Source of the DNA: Methanomassiliicoccaceae archaeon
GTDB taxonomy: Archaea; Thermoplasmatota; Thermoplasmata; Methanomassiliicoccales; Methanomethylophilaceae
NCBI GenBank assembly: GCA_003555025.1
Contig: PWHV01000006.1
Location: 1-40,032, forward strand
Length of the DNA stretch: 40,032 nt
Direction of reading: 5' to 3'
Shown: positions 33,303 to 40,032 of the stretch, one piece after another
How the letters are laid out: each line of letters begins with the position of its first letter
Position numbering within the stretch: position 1 is the first letter of the stretch
Program-made: the position numbers and the translations under genes
The notes under the pieces: model-generated
Seen by the model: the letters and a program-made list of their open reading frames with translations, nothing else
What the model was told of the DNA's origin: nothing
The model's database searches: none

Positions 33303-34412
33303 ATGAATCCTCCAATGGATCTGTCGCAGGACATCGAAGTGCACTCCTCCCCGCAGAAGGCGGAGGCGCTGATGTCCCGCATGTGGGGCCGGCGCGGCGT
33401 GTTCACCTGCACCATCGGCAACACCCTGACCTCCACCATACCAGGGGTCTCCGACGCCGGCGACACCCCCGAGCTCACACTCTACACCCCCAGCGCCGAC
33501 GTGGAGCTGCTGGTCCACGGCCGCACCCTGTGCATGGACGGCATCCCCATCAACCCCGGCGGGATCCCGACGCCGGCCACCGTGACCATGGCCGCCCTGG
33601 CTCTTAGCGGAATGCCCATGCACATCGTCAACGGCGGCGTCAAGGTCCTGCCCCATACGCCCTACTTCGACGTGGGCGGCAGCTGCGGCCGCGACATCCG
33701 CGGCGGGGATGCGGTCAGCGATGTGGAGGTCTGCTACGAGCGCGCCCTCATCATCGGTGACTCGCTGGCACGTTCCCATGACTTCCTGGTGGCGAGCGAG
33801 AGCTGCGCCGGGGGCACCACCACCGCATTGGCGGTGCTGCGGGCCATGGGCCTCATCGAGGAGAACCTGGTCAGCAGCAGCTCGCCCAACAACCCCCGGG
33901 AGTTGAAGGACTCCATAGTGGACGAGGCGTTGGAGGCCGCCGGCATCGGATTCGGCGACATGAGGGACGACCCGCTGGAGGCCATCCGCAGGGTCGGGGA
34001 CCCGATGATGCCCGCCAACGCCGGTCTGGTGGTGGGGGCCGCCCGCCGCGTACCGGTGATCCTCGGCGGGGGGACGCAGATGGTGGCGGTGCTCGCCGCC
34101 GCCTTGGCGATGGACCCCTCGGTGCGGGACAACATCATGGTGGGCACCACCCGGTGGCTCATCAACGACCCCAACTCCGACATGGTGCGCATGGTGCGCA
34201 GCCTCGGGGACCTGCCGCTGGCGGCCATACAGCTGGATTACAGCGACAGCCCCCATGACGGCCTGCGGGCCTACGAGCGCGGTTACGTCAAGGAGGGTGT
34301 GGGTTGCGGAGGGTCGGCCATCGCCGCCGTTCTGTCCAGCTCCGGGGAGGTGAGCTGCGCCCGGCTGCTGGAGAGGATACATTCTGATTACGAGAGGATA
34401 ATGGAACTCTAG
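33303..34412 (+). CDS. Archaeal CobT-family (nicotinate-nucleotide-base phosphoribosyltransferase-like) protein
   Basis: A 369-residue member of the archaeal family related to nicotinate-nucleotide-dimethylbenzimidazole phosphoribosyltransferase (UPF0284 type), which activates the lower base of cobamides to an alpha-ribotide phosphate. Conserved stretches include INPGGIPTPATVTMAAL, DVGGSCGRDIRGG, SESCAGGTTTALAVLRAMG, and AGLVVGAARRVPVILGGGTQM. It converges with the cobamide genes on the minus strand and its stop overlaps that of cobY by 4 nt. Context and motifs fit lower-ligand activation; base preference cannot be read. Confidence 0.85.
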   Translation: MNPPMDLSQDIEVHSSPQKAEALMSRMWGRRGVFTCTIGNTLTSTIPGVSDAGDTPELTLYTPSADVELLVHGRTLCMDGIPINPGGIPTPATVTMAALALSGMPMHIVNGGVKVLPHTPYFDVGGSCGRDIRGGDAVSDVEVCYERALIIGDSLARSHDFLVASESCAGGTTTALAVLRAMGLIEENLVSSSSPNNPRELKDSIVDEALEAAGIGFGDMRDDPLEAIRRVGDPMMPANAGLVVGAARRVPVILGGGTQMVAVLAAALAMDPSVRDNIMVGTTRWLINDPNSDMVRMVRSLGDLPLAAIQLDYSDSPHDGLRAYERGYVKEGVGCGGSAIAAVLSSSGEVSCARLLERIHSDYERIMEL

Positions 34413-34996
34413 GCCAGGCGCCTCACCGTCTCCAGCTCCTCAGGGGTGTTGACGTTGAGGGCCAGGTCCACGCCGCCGTGGAGGTAGAACCCCTCCTCCA
34501 GATACTTGTCCTCGAGTATGAGCGCACGGTCTACCACGCTCACGCCGGAGACCACGTACCTTCCCCCTTCAAGGTCCCAAACGTAGGACGGCGTCAGTCC
34601 CAACGAGCGGACCACTGATTCCTCCACCATCGCCAGGTAGGACTCGCCCCCCTCTTTCTCGTATGATCCGAGGAAAAGGTCCACCGTCACCGGCCGCAGC
34701 AGCGGGAGGTCGGAGGGGCACAGCATCACCTCGTCGGCGGGGATCGCCCGCAGGGCGCTGTGCAGGTCGAGGACGAAGTCCTCGCCCCCGGTGTCGATGG
34801 CCTCGGCGCCGCGGGTGATGGCCCTGGCGCGGGTCAGGGGGGTGTTGGGGCTCACCGAGACGTAGACGCGTCCGACCCGCTCGGCCTGCTGCAAGGCGTC
34901 GAGGACGCGGTCGATGCAGCTCCTGCCCTTGACCTCCAGCATGGGCTTCTCCACCCCCAGCGAGCTTATGCGGCTGCCCTTGCCGCCGGCGTTCAC
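34409..34996 (-). CDS. Adenosylcobinamide-phosphate guanylyltransferase (CobY)
   Basis: Nucleotidyltransferase that charges adenosylcobinamide phosphate with GMP, the archaeal replacement of CobU. AGGKGSRI is the NTP-binding loop, followed by EKPMLEVKG, and LCPSDLPLL holds the metal-binding Asp. From GTG 34996, which overlaps the cobS stop by 4 nt, the protein has 195 residues, as in known CobY. However this start leaves only MNAGGKG, cutting the first beta strand; the coding frame upstream reads LDVLV, which matches the family, but no standard start codon is in reach. A CTG at 35008 is possible. Confidence 0.82.
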   Translation of the reverse strand: MNAGGKGSRISSLGVEKPMLEVKGRSCIDRVLDALQQAERVGRVYVSVSPNTPLTRARAITRGAEAIDTGGEDFVLDLHSALRAIPADEVMLCPSDLPLLRPVTVDLFLGSYEKEGGESYLAMVEESVVRSLGLTPSYVWDLEGGRYVVSGVSVVDRALILEDKYLEEGFYLHGGVDLALNVNTPEELETVRRLA

Positions 34997-35775
34997 AAGA
35001 ACATCCAGGTCATCACCGCCAATGAGGCCAGCGCCAGCAGCGGACGCGATATCTCGTTCGTGGCTCCCAGCACATCGCCGTTCACCATGCCGAAGTTCCC
35101 CTCCGCCACCTTTGCCATGACCCAGCCCGACGCCGCAGAGACGGCCGCCATCAGCACCAGGACGGCGGCGGCGGCCTCCGGCGTCCATCCTCCATAGAGC
35201 GTGAGGACGGCGAGGACGGGGGCGGAGAGCAGGGCGCTGAGCGCCGTGGAGGTTGCCAAGGAGCGCAGCGTGGTCAGGCGCACGCTCTCCCCCGCCATGC
35301 CTGAGCCGGGGCTTCCGAAGGCGGCGGTCGCCACGGCGGCGTTGCGGGAGAAGACCTCCCCCATAAGAACCAGAGCGGCCAGCCCGGCGGCCGCCAGGGC
35401 GCTCCAGGAGGCCACCGCCAGCAATATCACGAACACCGCGAAGGCCACCCCGCCGGCGCCGATGCGGCTGTCCTTCAGCGCCCGCAGGTGGTCCTCGCGA
35501 CCGCCGGAGACCACCAGGCCGTCGCCGGTGTCCATGGTGCCGTCGAGGTGCAGGAACCGGTTCATCAGCGAGACCAGGAATAAAGTGAGCGTCGCCGCTA
35601 TCAGCGGTTCGAACACCGATAGCAGCAATCCGATCGATATGAAAGCGAGGAGGCCGTAGAACAGCCCTATAACGGGCAAGAGATGGAAGGAGCGGTCCAT
35701 GGCGGCCATGTCCTCCTCGCCTATGTCCAAGCGCAGCATGGTGAAGAACGAGAACATCGCCTTGACGGCTCCCAC
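34993..35775 (-). CDS. Adenosylcobinamide-GDP ribazoletransferase (cobalamin synthase)
   Basis: CobS, the multi-pass membrane enzyme that joins AdoCbi-GDP to alpha-ribazole or its phosphate. About 260 residues with several hydrophobic helices, the active-site motif NRFLHLDGTMDTGDGL and the C-terminal NGDVLGATNEISR. GTG 35775 is chosen because GGAGG lies 7 nt upstream; GTG 35781, which overlaps the upstream stop by 4 nt, would leave the ribosome site adjacent to the start codon. It sits between cobY and the cbiZ-cobZ fusion in one operon. Confidence 0.93.
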   Translation of the reverse strand: MGAVKAMFSFFTMLRLDIGEEDMAAMDRSFHLLPVIGLFYGLLAFISIGLLLSVFEPLIAATLTLFLVSLMNRFLHLDGTMDTGDGLVVSGGREDHLRALKDSRIGAGGVAFAVFVILLAVASWSALAAAGLAALVLMGEVFSRNAAVATAAFGSPGSGMAGESVRLTTLRSLATSTALSALLSAPVLAVLTLYGGWTPEAAAAVLVLMAAVSAASGWVMAKVAEGNFGMVNGDVLGATNEISRPLLALASLAVMTWMFL

Positions 35776-35777
35776 GC

Positions 35778-36932
35778 TCACTCCTCCTCAAACTTCTTGG
35801 TGTATATGGACGACATGATGCCGCCCACGAGGCCGCAGAGTATGTCGTCGATGAACGGGCCCATGCGGCCGATGACCCCCGGCTTGTGGCGGTCGAAGCG
35901 GTTGAACTCGAACAGTCCGCGGGTTCCCGCTATGTACTGCGCCAGCTGCATGCCCAGCATCTCGTCGGCGATGAGGTGGACCGGGTCGCGGGCGAACTCG
36001 CCCTGCCCCAGGCCGTAGATCTTGTCCTGTGCCCCCCATTGCTCGAGCAGCACCGCCGCCATCACCAGGGAGTTGACGTTGATGTCCTTCCCGTAATGGT
36101 CGAGGGAGGAGCGGAACATCGTCCTCAGCTCCTCGGTGTCCCATTCAGGGTTGGGGATGTAAAGCTCGAGGGCGGAGTCCCACAGCTGCGCCGGCGTCAC
36201 GTCGAAGTCCTCCAGCGCCTTGATGAAGCTGTACGGCTCGGGGAAGTCCTCCCGGCTCTTGAGGCTGATGGCCACCGCCTCGCGGGTGGCGCGGGCCATG
36301 GCTATCCCGACAGAAGTGCCGGTGCCGCAGTACTGCAGCCTCTCGCCGCCGGGCGGAGAGACGATGGCGACGGCGTCGGAGGTGGTGCCGGTCTCCGGAT
36401 GGCCCAGGGACTGCATCCCCGCGGTCTTGGCCTCGGTCACGACGATGGCGGCGTTCATCTTGGCCTCGGCGCTGAGCGGCGCGGAGCTGATGGCGATTAT
36501 GTTGATGGTGCCCATGCCCCGCTTCCTCGTCTTGGCCCTCTCCACCGACTTGCGCAGTCTCTCGGGCATGTCGGTGATGATGTCGCCGGCGCGGACGCGG
36601 TTGGAGACGCCGGCGGTGACGATGGACTTGCAGAGGGGCCCCTCGTACTGGCTGTCCACCACCGTCAGCACGGTGCGGATCTCGGCGGCGGTCATGAAGC
36701 CGACCGCTTGCTCCGGCAGGGACAGGTCGGCGAGGACCGCGTCCATGTCCTGCAACGGCTCCTCGTGGTCGTAGAGCTTGGGTACTTCGATGATCACGAA
36801 GGTGTCGGTACGGTGATCGCCGCCGTTCTTCATGGCCGAGCTCATCACCTCCATCTCCTGGTTGAGACGGATGACCGCCACCTCGAATCCCATGGAATCG
36901 TGGAATGTGACGTCGGCGGAGATGTCGTTCAT
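35778..36932 (-). CDS. Adenosylcobinamide amidohydrolase (CbiZ) fused to alpha-ribazole phosphatase-like (CobZ) domain
   Basis: A 384-residue two-domain protein. The N-terminal part (about 1-220) matches CbiZ, which opens the amide bond of scavenged adenosylcobinamide or pseudo-B12 to give adenosylcobyric acid: TAAEIRTVLTVVDSQYEG, TAGVSNRVRAGD, GTINIIAISSAPLS and ATGTTSDA-like ETGTTSDAVAIVSPPG. The C-terminal part (about 260-384) is PgpA-like, as in archaeal CobZ that dephosphorylates alpha-ribazole 5'-phosphate or the final cobamide phosphate: LIADEMLGMQLAQYIAG and FNRFDRHKPGVI ending with IDDILCGLVGG. GGAGG lies 6 nt before ATG 36932. It overlaps the upstream cbiB stop by 4 nt. Confidence 0.87.
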   Translation of the reverse strand: MNDISADVTFHDSMGFEVAVIRLNQEMEVMSSAMKNGGDHRTDTFVIIEVPKLYDHEEPLQDMDAVLADLSLPEQAVGFMTAAEIRTVLTVVDSQYEGPLCKSIVTAGVSNRVRAGDIITDMPERLRKSVERAKTRKRGMGTINIIAISSAPLSAEAKMNAAIVVTEAKTAGMQSLGHPETGTTSDAVAIVSPPGGERLQYCGTGTSVGIAMARATREAVAISLKSREDFPEPYSFIKALEDFDVTPAQLWDSALELYIPNPEWDTEELRTMFRSSLDHYGKDINVNSLVMAAVLLEQWGAQDKIYGLGQGEFARDPVHLIADEMLGMQLAQYIAGTRGLFEFNRFDRHKPGVIGRMGPFIDDILCGLVGGIMSSIYTKKFEEE

Positions 36933-37915
36933 ATTAGGCCTCCTATGATGCCCAGCAGGGCATCCTCCATGTAAAGCTGAGCGGGTGCTCCTATAAAAAC
37001 ATAGGACGGGAGAGCAACGAGAAGGATGAAGAGCAATGATGTCGCCTCCACCAGTCTGAGCGCCCTCGCTATGTCCTCCTTCTGCGGCAGCGGCCCGTCG
37101 CCGATGCGGTAGCCGGCGGGCTTCTCCATGGTCAGGCCCAGGGCGCCGGCGCTAGCCGCCATGGGCCAGCCGCTGTTGGGGCTCGGGGTCAAGTGCGCGT
37201 CCCGGACCGCGGTGGAGAACACCGCCCGAGCGTCCATGCGCAGCAGCAGCGCCGCCAGCGTTATGAAGGCCAACGATAACCGGGAGGTGATGAAGCCCAG
37301 GGCGTCATCGAGCCGGGCAGGGAATGTGCCCAGATGGGCGTAGCGGTCGTTGCGGTAGCCCCACATGGCGTCCATGAGGTTGGCGCAGCGGAATGCATAG
37401 GCCCCCGCGAGACCGAACAGTCCCATGTAGAAGGCGGGCGAAATGACGCTGTCTACGCTGTTCTCCGCCACCGTCTCCACGCAGCATGAGGACACATGCT
37501 CCTTGCCCAGGTTCTCCACGTCGCGGCTGACTATCATACGCGTCATCGAGCGGGCGGAGTGCAGGTCATCCCTCTCCAGCGCTTCCCTTATGGGCATGCA
37601 ATGCTTGCGGAAGGAGAACACCGCGAAGCTTATCTTGAAGAGCACGGCGGTGCCCAGCGCCCACGCCCACATGCCCAGCAGCTCGCGCAGCAGCGCTGTC
37701 AGCAGCAGGGCCAGAACGATGGTCACGAGCGCCACCAGAGCGTAGGAGGCTGCACCCATCATACGCTCTGGCCATATCCCTATGCGGGGCATGCGGCGGT
37801 CCAGGGCCGCCACCAAATTGCCCATCCATCGCAGCGGATGGACCCGGTTGGGCGGGTCCCCCAGGACCACGTCGATGGCCAGGGCGACCATGACCGCTGC
37901 CGCCGCTGCCGCCAT
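36929..37915 (-). CDS. Adenosylcobinamide-phosphate synthase (CbiB)
   Basis: Membrane enzyme that attaches aminopropanol phosphate to adenosylcobyric acid. About 328 residues with several hydrophobic helices; family motifs are VVLGDPPNRVHPLRWMG, VSRDVENLGKEHVSSCCVET, AENSVDSVISPAFY and AYRFCANLMDAM-like AYAFRCANLMDAMWGYRND, and LTPSPNSGWPMAASAGALG. ATG 37915 gives the usual N-terminal helix; GTG 37921 would add two residues. It accepts the product of the CbiZ reaction and the product of CobD, both encoded next to it. Confidence 0.93.
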   Translation of the reverse strand: MAAAAAAVMVALAIDVVLGDPPNRVHPLRWMGNLVAALDRRMPRIGIWPERMMGAASYALVALVTIVLALLLTALLRELLGMWAWALGTAVLFKISFAVFSFRKHCMPIREALERDDLHSARSMTRMIVSRDVENLGKEHVSSCCVETVAENSVDSVISPAFYMGLFGLAGAYAFRCANLMDAMWGYRNDRYAHLGTFPARLDDALGFITSRLSLAFITLAALLLRMDARAVFSTAVRDAHLTPSPNSGWPMAASAGALGLTMEKPAGYRIGDGPLPQKEDIARALRLVEATSLLFILLVALPSYVFIGAPAQLYMEDALLGIIGGLI

Positions 37916-37925
37916 CGCCACGATT

Positions 37926-39047
37926 TCACCACCCCAGGGACCCCATGGCCTCGTGGATGGCGTGCACGAAAGCCTCGTTGCGCTCACGGTCTTTGACGCA
38001 GAACCGTACGTACCTCTCGAAGGGACGGCCGAAGGAGGCGCAGTCGCGAATCATGAACCCTGAGTCCTTAACCCGGTCCTGGAACTGGGCCGCGCTGCAG
38101 CGCAGGCTCTGCACCGAGTTGAAGAAGAAGTAGGAATCGGTGCAACGGTCCACCGGGAAGCCGATCTCCTTCAGCTTTCCGAACATCCATTGGGCCTCGG
38201 TCGCCATCAGCTCCGCCGCCCTCTCCACGTGACCGTGATGCTCGCGGATGAGCTCCGCCGCCACCGTCTGCTCCACGGTACCGACGTTCCAGGACAGGCG
38301 CGCCTTGTCCATGTGCCTGATGACCTCCTTGCCGCCCAGGCCGTAGCCTATCCTGATGCCGGGTATGGCGAAGGATTTGGTCAACGAGCCGGCGACGAGC
38401 AGGTTTTCATACGATGCCGCGAAAGAGGCGACGCTGATGTCCTCGTGCCCCGGTACCAGCGTGAGGAGTGTCTCGTCCACGAACACCATGACGTCCTTGT
38501 GGCGGCATTCCTCCACTATCTCGAGGATCTTCTTACGCGCCTCGACGCGGCCAGTGGGGTTGTTGGGGTTGCATATGTACAGGGCCTTGGTGGAGGGGGT
38601 GATGCGCGGGAGGATGCGTTCCACGTCCATGCGGAAGTCCTCCGCCTCCAGGAGCAGCAGGTCGTTGACCTTGCCGCCGGCGATGTTGCATTGCTGCGAG
38701 TACTCGGCGAAGGTGGGCCGCGGAACCAGCACCCGGTCGCCTGGATTGATGAACACCAGCGGGAAGTTGCGTATTATCTCCGAGGATCCGGCCCCGACCA
38801 CCACCTCGTCGGCGTCCACCCCGTGAAGCTCCGCGATCGCGTCGCGCAGATCATGGCAGGAGTCGTCGGGGTAATGGGCGACTTCCTCGGCCGCCTTCGC
38901 GACGATGTCCGGCAGGGAGGGCGGAGGGCCGAAGGGGTTGAGGTTGTGGCTGTAGTCCTCAATCCCTTCCGTCTTCCAGGCGGTGCCCCCGTGCACGGTG
39001 CGGGGCAGATCCCTCAGCTGATCCCTTACCAGGTCCCGGACCCTCAT
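37926..39047 (-). CDS. L-threonine-O-3-phosphate decarboxylase (CobD)
   Basis: PLP enzyme of the histidinol-phosphate aminotransferase family, 373 residues, that makes (R)-1-amino-2-propanol phosphate for CbiB. Seen are YSHNLNPFGPPPSL near the N-terminus (typical of CobD rather than HisC), ICNPNNPTGRVE, FVDETLLTL, and the lysine in GSLTKSFAIPGIRIGYGLG. ATG 39047 is chosen because a TATA box is centred 26 nt upstream; ATG 39092 would add 15 residues and lies upstream of that box. The cobamide context, and the separate hisC in the his operon, support CobD. Confidence 0.9.
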   Translation of the reverse strand: MRVRDLVRDQLRDLPRTVHGGTAWKTEGIEDYSHNLNPFGPPPSLPDIVAKAAEEVAHYPDDSCHDLRDAIAELHGVDADEVVVGAGSSEIIRNFPLVFINPGDRVLVPRPTFAEYSQQCNIAGGKVNDLLLLEAEDFRMDVERILPRITPSTKALYICNPNNPTGRVEARKKILEIVEECRHKDVMVFVDETLLTLVPGHEDISVASFAASYENLLVAGSLTKSFAIPGIRIGYGLGGKEVIRHMDKARLSWNVGTVEQTVAAELIREHHGHVERAAELMATEAQWMFGKLKEIGFPVDRCTDSYFFFNSVQSLRCSAAQFQDRVKDSGFMIRDCASFGRPFERYVRFCVKDRERNEAFVHAIHEAMGSLGW

Positions 39048-39067
39048 CCCTCCTGTTAGTGCGCTGC

Positions 39068-39077
39068 TATATAATAA
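39068..39077 (-). promoter_or_regulatory. TATA box for the cobD-cbiB-cbiZ-cobS-cobY operon
   Basis: TTATTATATA on the minus strand is centred 26 nt before ATG 39047, giving the cobamide operon its own leaderless start downstream of btuD. Confidence 0.5.
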
Positions 39078-39104
39078 AGATGGCTGGTACATCCATCCAC
39101 TCGC

Positions 39105-39914
39105 TCAGCTCTTGAACTTGAGGGAGCAGCGGGGATGCACTATGACCTCGCCGGAGCTGTCACGGAAGATGCTGCAGTCCACTCCGTACACATCGGCGAT
39201 GTTCTTCTCCGTGACTATCTCATCAGGAGTGCCGATGCCCACGATGTGCCCCTCCTTCACCAGTATTATGCGGTCGCAGTACTTCACCATGAGGTTGATG
39301 TCGTGCGAGGCGACGACCACGGTCATGTCCTCCTCTTTCCTCATGAGGTCGCGGATGTACTCCATGACCTCCAGCTTGAAGCGCATGTCCAGGTGCGAAG
39401 TGGGCTCGTCGATGAGCATGACCCTCGGCTCCTGCACGTAGGCCTTGGCGATCAGGGTCCTCTGCCTCTCACCGGAGCTGAGGCGGTTGATGTTGCGGTC
39501 CGCCAGGTGGGTTATCTCGAACTTCGACAGCGCATCGCGGGCGATGCTCTCGTCATCGTCAGTCTCCCACCACAGCCCCTTGCGGTGCGGATAGCGGCCC
39601 ATCATCACCACCTCGATGACGTTGAGGTTGAAGTCGGGCGGGAATTCGGTGGGCACGTTAGAGCAAGTCTTGGCTATCTCAGAGAGGTTCAGCTTGTTGA
39701 TGTCCTTGCCGTCGACGTACATCACGCCGCTGCTCGGCTTCAACAGCCCGTTGATGGCGCGGAGAAGGGTGCTCTTGCCGCAGCCGTTCGGTCCTATGAG
39801 GCCGATCATCTCCCCCGGCTCCGCCTCGAAGAACATGTCTCGCAGCGCGTGGTAGTCCTCGTAGTAGAGGTTCAGCTCCTTTGATGATATCATCGACCCG
39901 TTCTCATGCGGCAT
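39105..39914 (-). CDS. Cobalamin/cobinamide ABC transporter ATP-binding protein (BtuD-like)
   Basis: A 269-residue FecE/BtuD-type ATPase. Walker A is GPNGCGKSTLL, the signature RLSSGERQR, Walker B VMLIDEPTSHLD, and the switch His lies in VVASHDINLM. The family imports iron chelates or corrinoids; location next to CbiZ and the nucleotide-loop genes points to corrinoids. ATG 39914 overlaps the btuC stop by 11 nt, with AGG sites upstream; ATG 39893 is an alternative. Confidence 0.9.
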   Translation of the reverse strand: MPHENGSMISSKELNLYYEDYHALRDMFFEAEPGEMIGLIGPNGCGKSTLLRAINGLLKPSSGVMYVDGKDINKLNLSEIAKTCSNVPTEFPPDFNLNVIEVVMMGRYPHRKGLWWETDDDESIARDALSKFEITHLADRNINRLSSGERQRTLIAKAYVQEPRVMLIDEPTSHLDMRFKLEVMEYIRDLMRKEEDMTVVVASHDINLMVKYCDRIILVKEGHIVGIGTPDEIVTEKNIADVYGVDCSIFRDSSGEVIVHPRCSLKFKS

Positions 39915-40032
39915 ATTCCTTTCCTCTCCTCATCAGCAGGTAGGCGAAGAACGGCACCCCTATGAGCGTCATTATCGCCCCCACCGGCAGCTCCACCGGT
40001 ACATAGGCCAACTTGGCTATAAGGTCAGCGAC
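39904..40032 (-). CDS. Cobalamin-type ABC transporter permease (BtuC/FecCD), C-terminal part
   Basis: The window holds only the last 42 residues; the gene continues beyond base 40032. The fragment reads with LPVGAIMTLIGVPFFAYLL, the characteristic end of the FecCD/BtuC permease family (a P-x-G-x-x-T-x-x-x-G-x-P-x-F-x-x-L-L pattern), then RRGKEYAA. It is upstream of and overlaps btuD, so both form the importer. Substrate (cobinamide or cobalamin) is inferred from context. Confidence 0.85.
   Translation of the reverse strand, partial: VADLIAKLAYVPVELPVGAIMTLIGVPFFAYLLMRRGKEYAA

Noticed and set aside
34409-35791. 460-residue version of CobY
   Set aside because: The extra N-terminal part lies entirely within cobS in another frame and is arginine/glycine-rich without homology; family length agrees with the 195-residue form.
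33241-39100. Cobalamin riboswitch near the cobamide genes
   Set aside because: No conserved B12-box-like sequence or long structured leader was seen; the promoters imply leaderless transcripts.

Overview
The window looks like a piece of a high-GC euryarchaeal chromosome, most likely a Thermoplasmata-type anaerobe such as a relative of Methanomassiliicoccales. The lineage is inferred from gene content and was not searched. Archaeal markers are aPelota, GHMP-type shikimate kinase, CobY, CobS, CbiZ/CobZ, the ferredoxin-linked homocysteine pathway, and TATA-like boxes 25-28 nt upstream of start codons that lack Shine-Dalgarno sequences (leaderless genes). Inside operons the starts instead carry GGAGG-type sites and overlap the previous stop by 4 nt (ATGA or GTGA).

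Layout. 125-2307 (-): an NAD-type isocitrate dehydrogenase-like enzyme and a NifV-like (homo)citrate synthase. 2461-3495 (-): pelota. 3693-7972 (+): carA-carB. 7962-8462 (-): an ACT-domain regulator. 8619-11039 (+): shikimate kinase, an EPSP synthase homologue that appears to have lost nearly all active-site residues, and chorismate mutase. 11152-14568 (+): asd, the DUF39 homocysteine synthase, a NIL/ferredoxin protein and a UPF0280 protein, together the sulfide-to-homocysteine route from aspartate semialdehyde. This runs without a break into hisG-hisC-hisH-hisA (14565-17786). 17801-22094 (-): a small membrane protein and a giant receiver/GAF/multi-PAS histidine kinase that split the histidine genes. 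22259-24798 (+): hisB-hisF-hisIE and a PHP phosphatase that probably supplies histinol-phosphate phosphatase activity (histidinol-phosphatase); hisD is not in the window. 24831-25610 (+): MTA phosphorylase. 25707-28703 (-): a GLUG-repeat surface protein. 28919-29305 (-): an isolated gcvH. 29462-30031 (+): a YkgJ-type cysteine-cluster protein. 30092-34412 (+): hypF, an ApgM-like phosphatase-superfamily protein and a CobT-family protein. 34409-40032 (-): cobY, cobS, a cbiZ-cobZ fusion, cbiB, cobD, btuD and the end of btuC.

Together the window is an amino-acid and cofactor biosynthesis region (arginine/pyrimidine, aromatic, methionine-precursor and histidine pathways) followed by a cobinamide-salvage and nucleotide-loop assembly island. 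No rRNA, tRNA, CRISPR array, insertion sequence or prophage gene was seen. The most unusual items are the EPSP synthase homologue without catalytic residues, the reduced ApgM-like protein beside the cobalamin genes, the kinase embedded in the his locus with its symmetrical divergent promoter region, and several perfect palindromes placed at promoters. All positions and motifs were read by eye; family assignments rest on recognised motifs, not on database searches.
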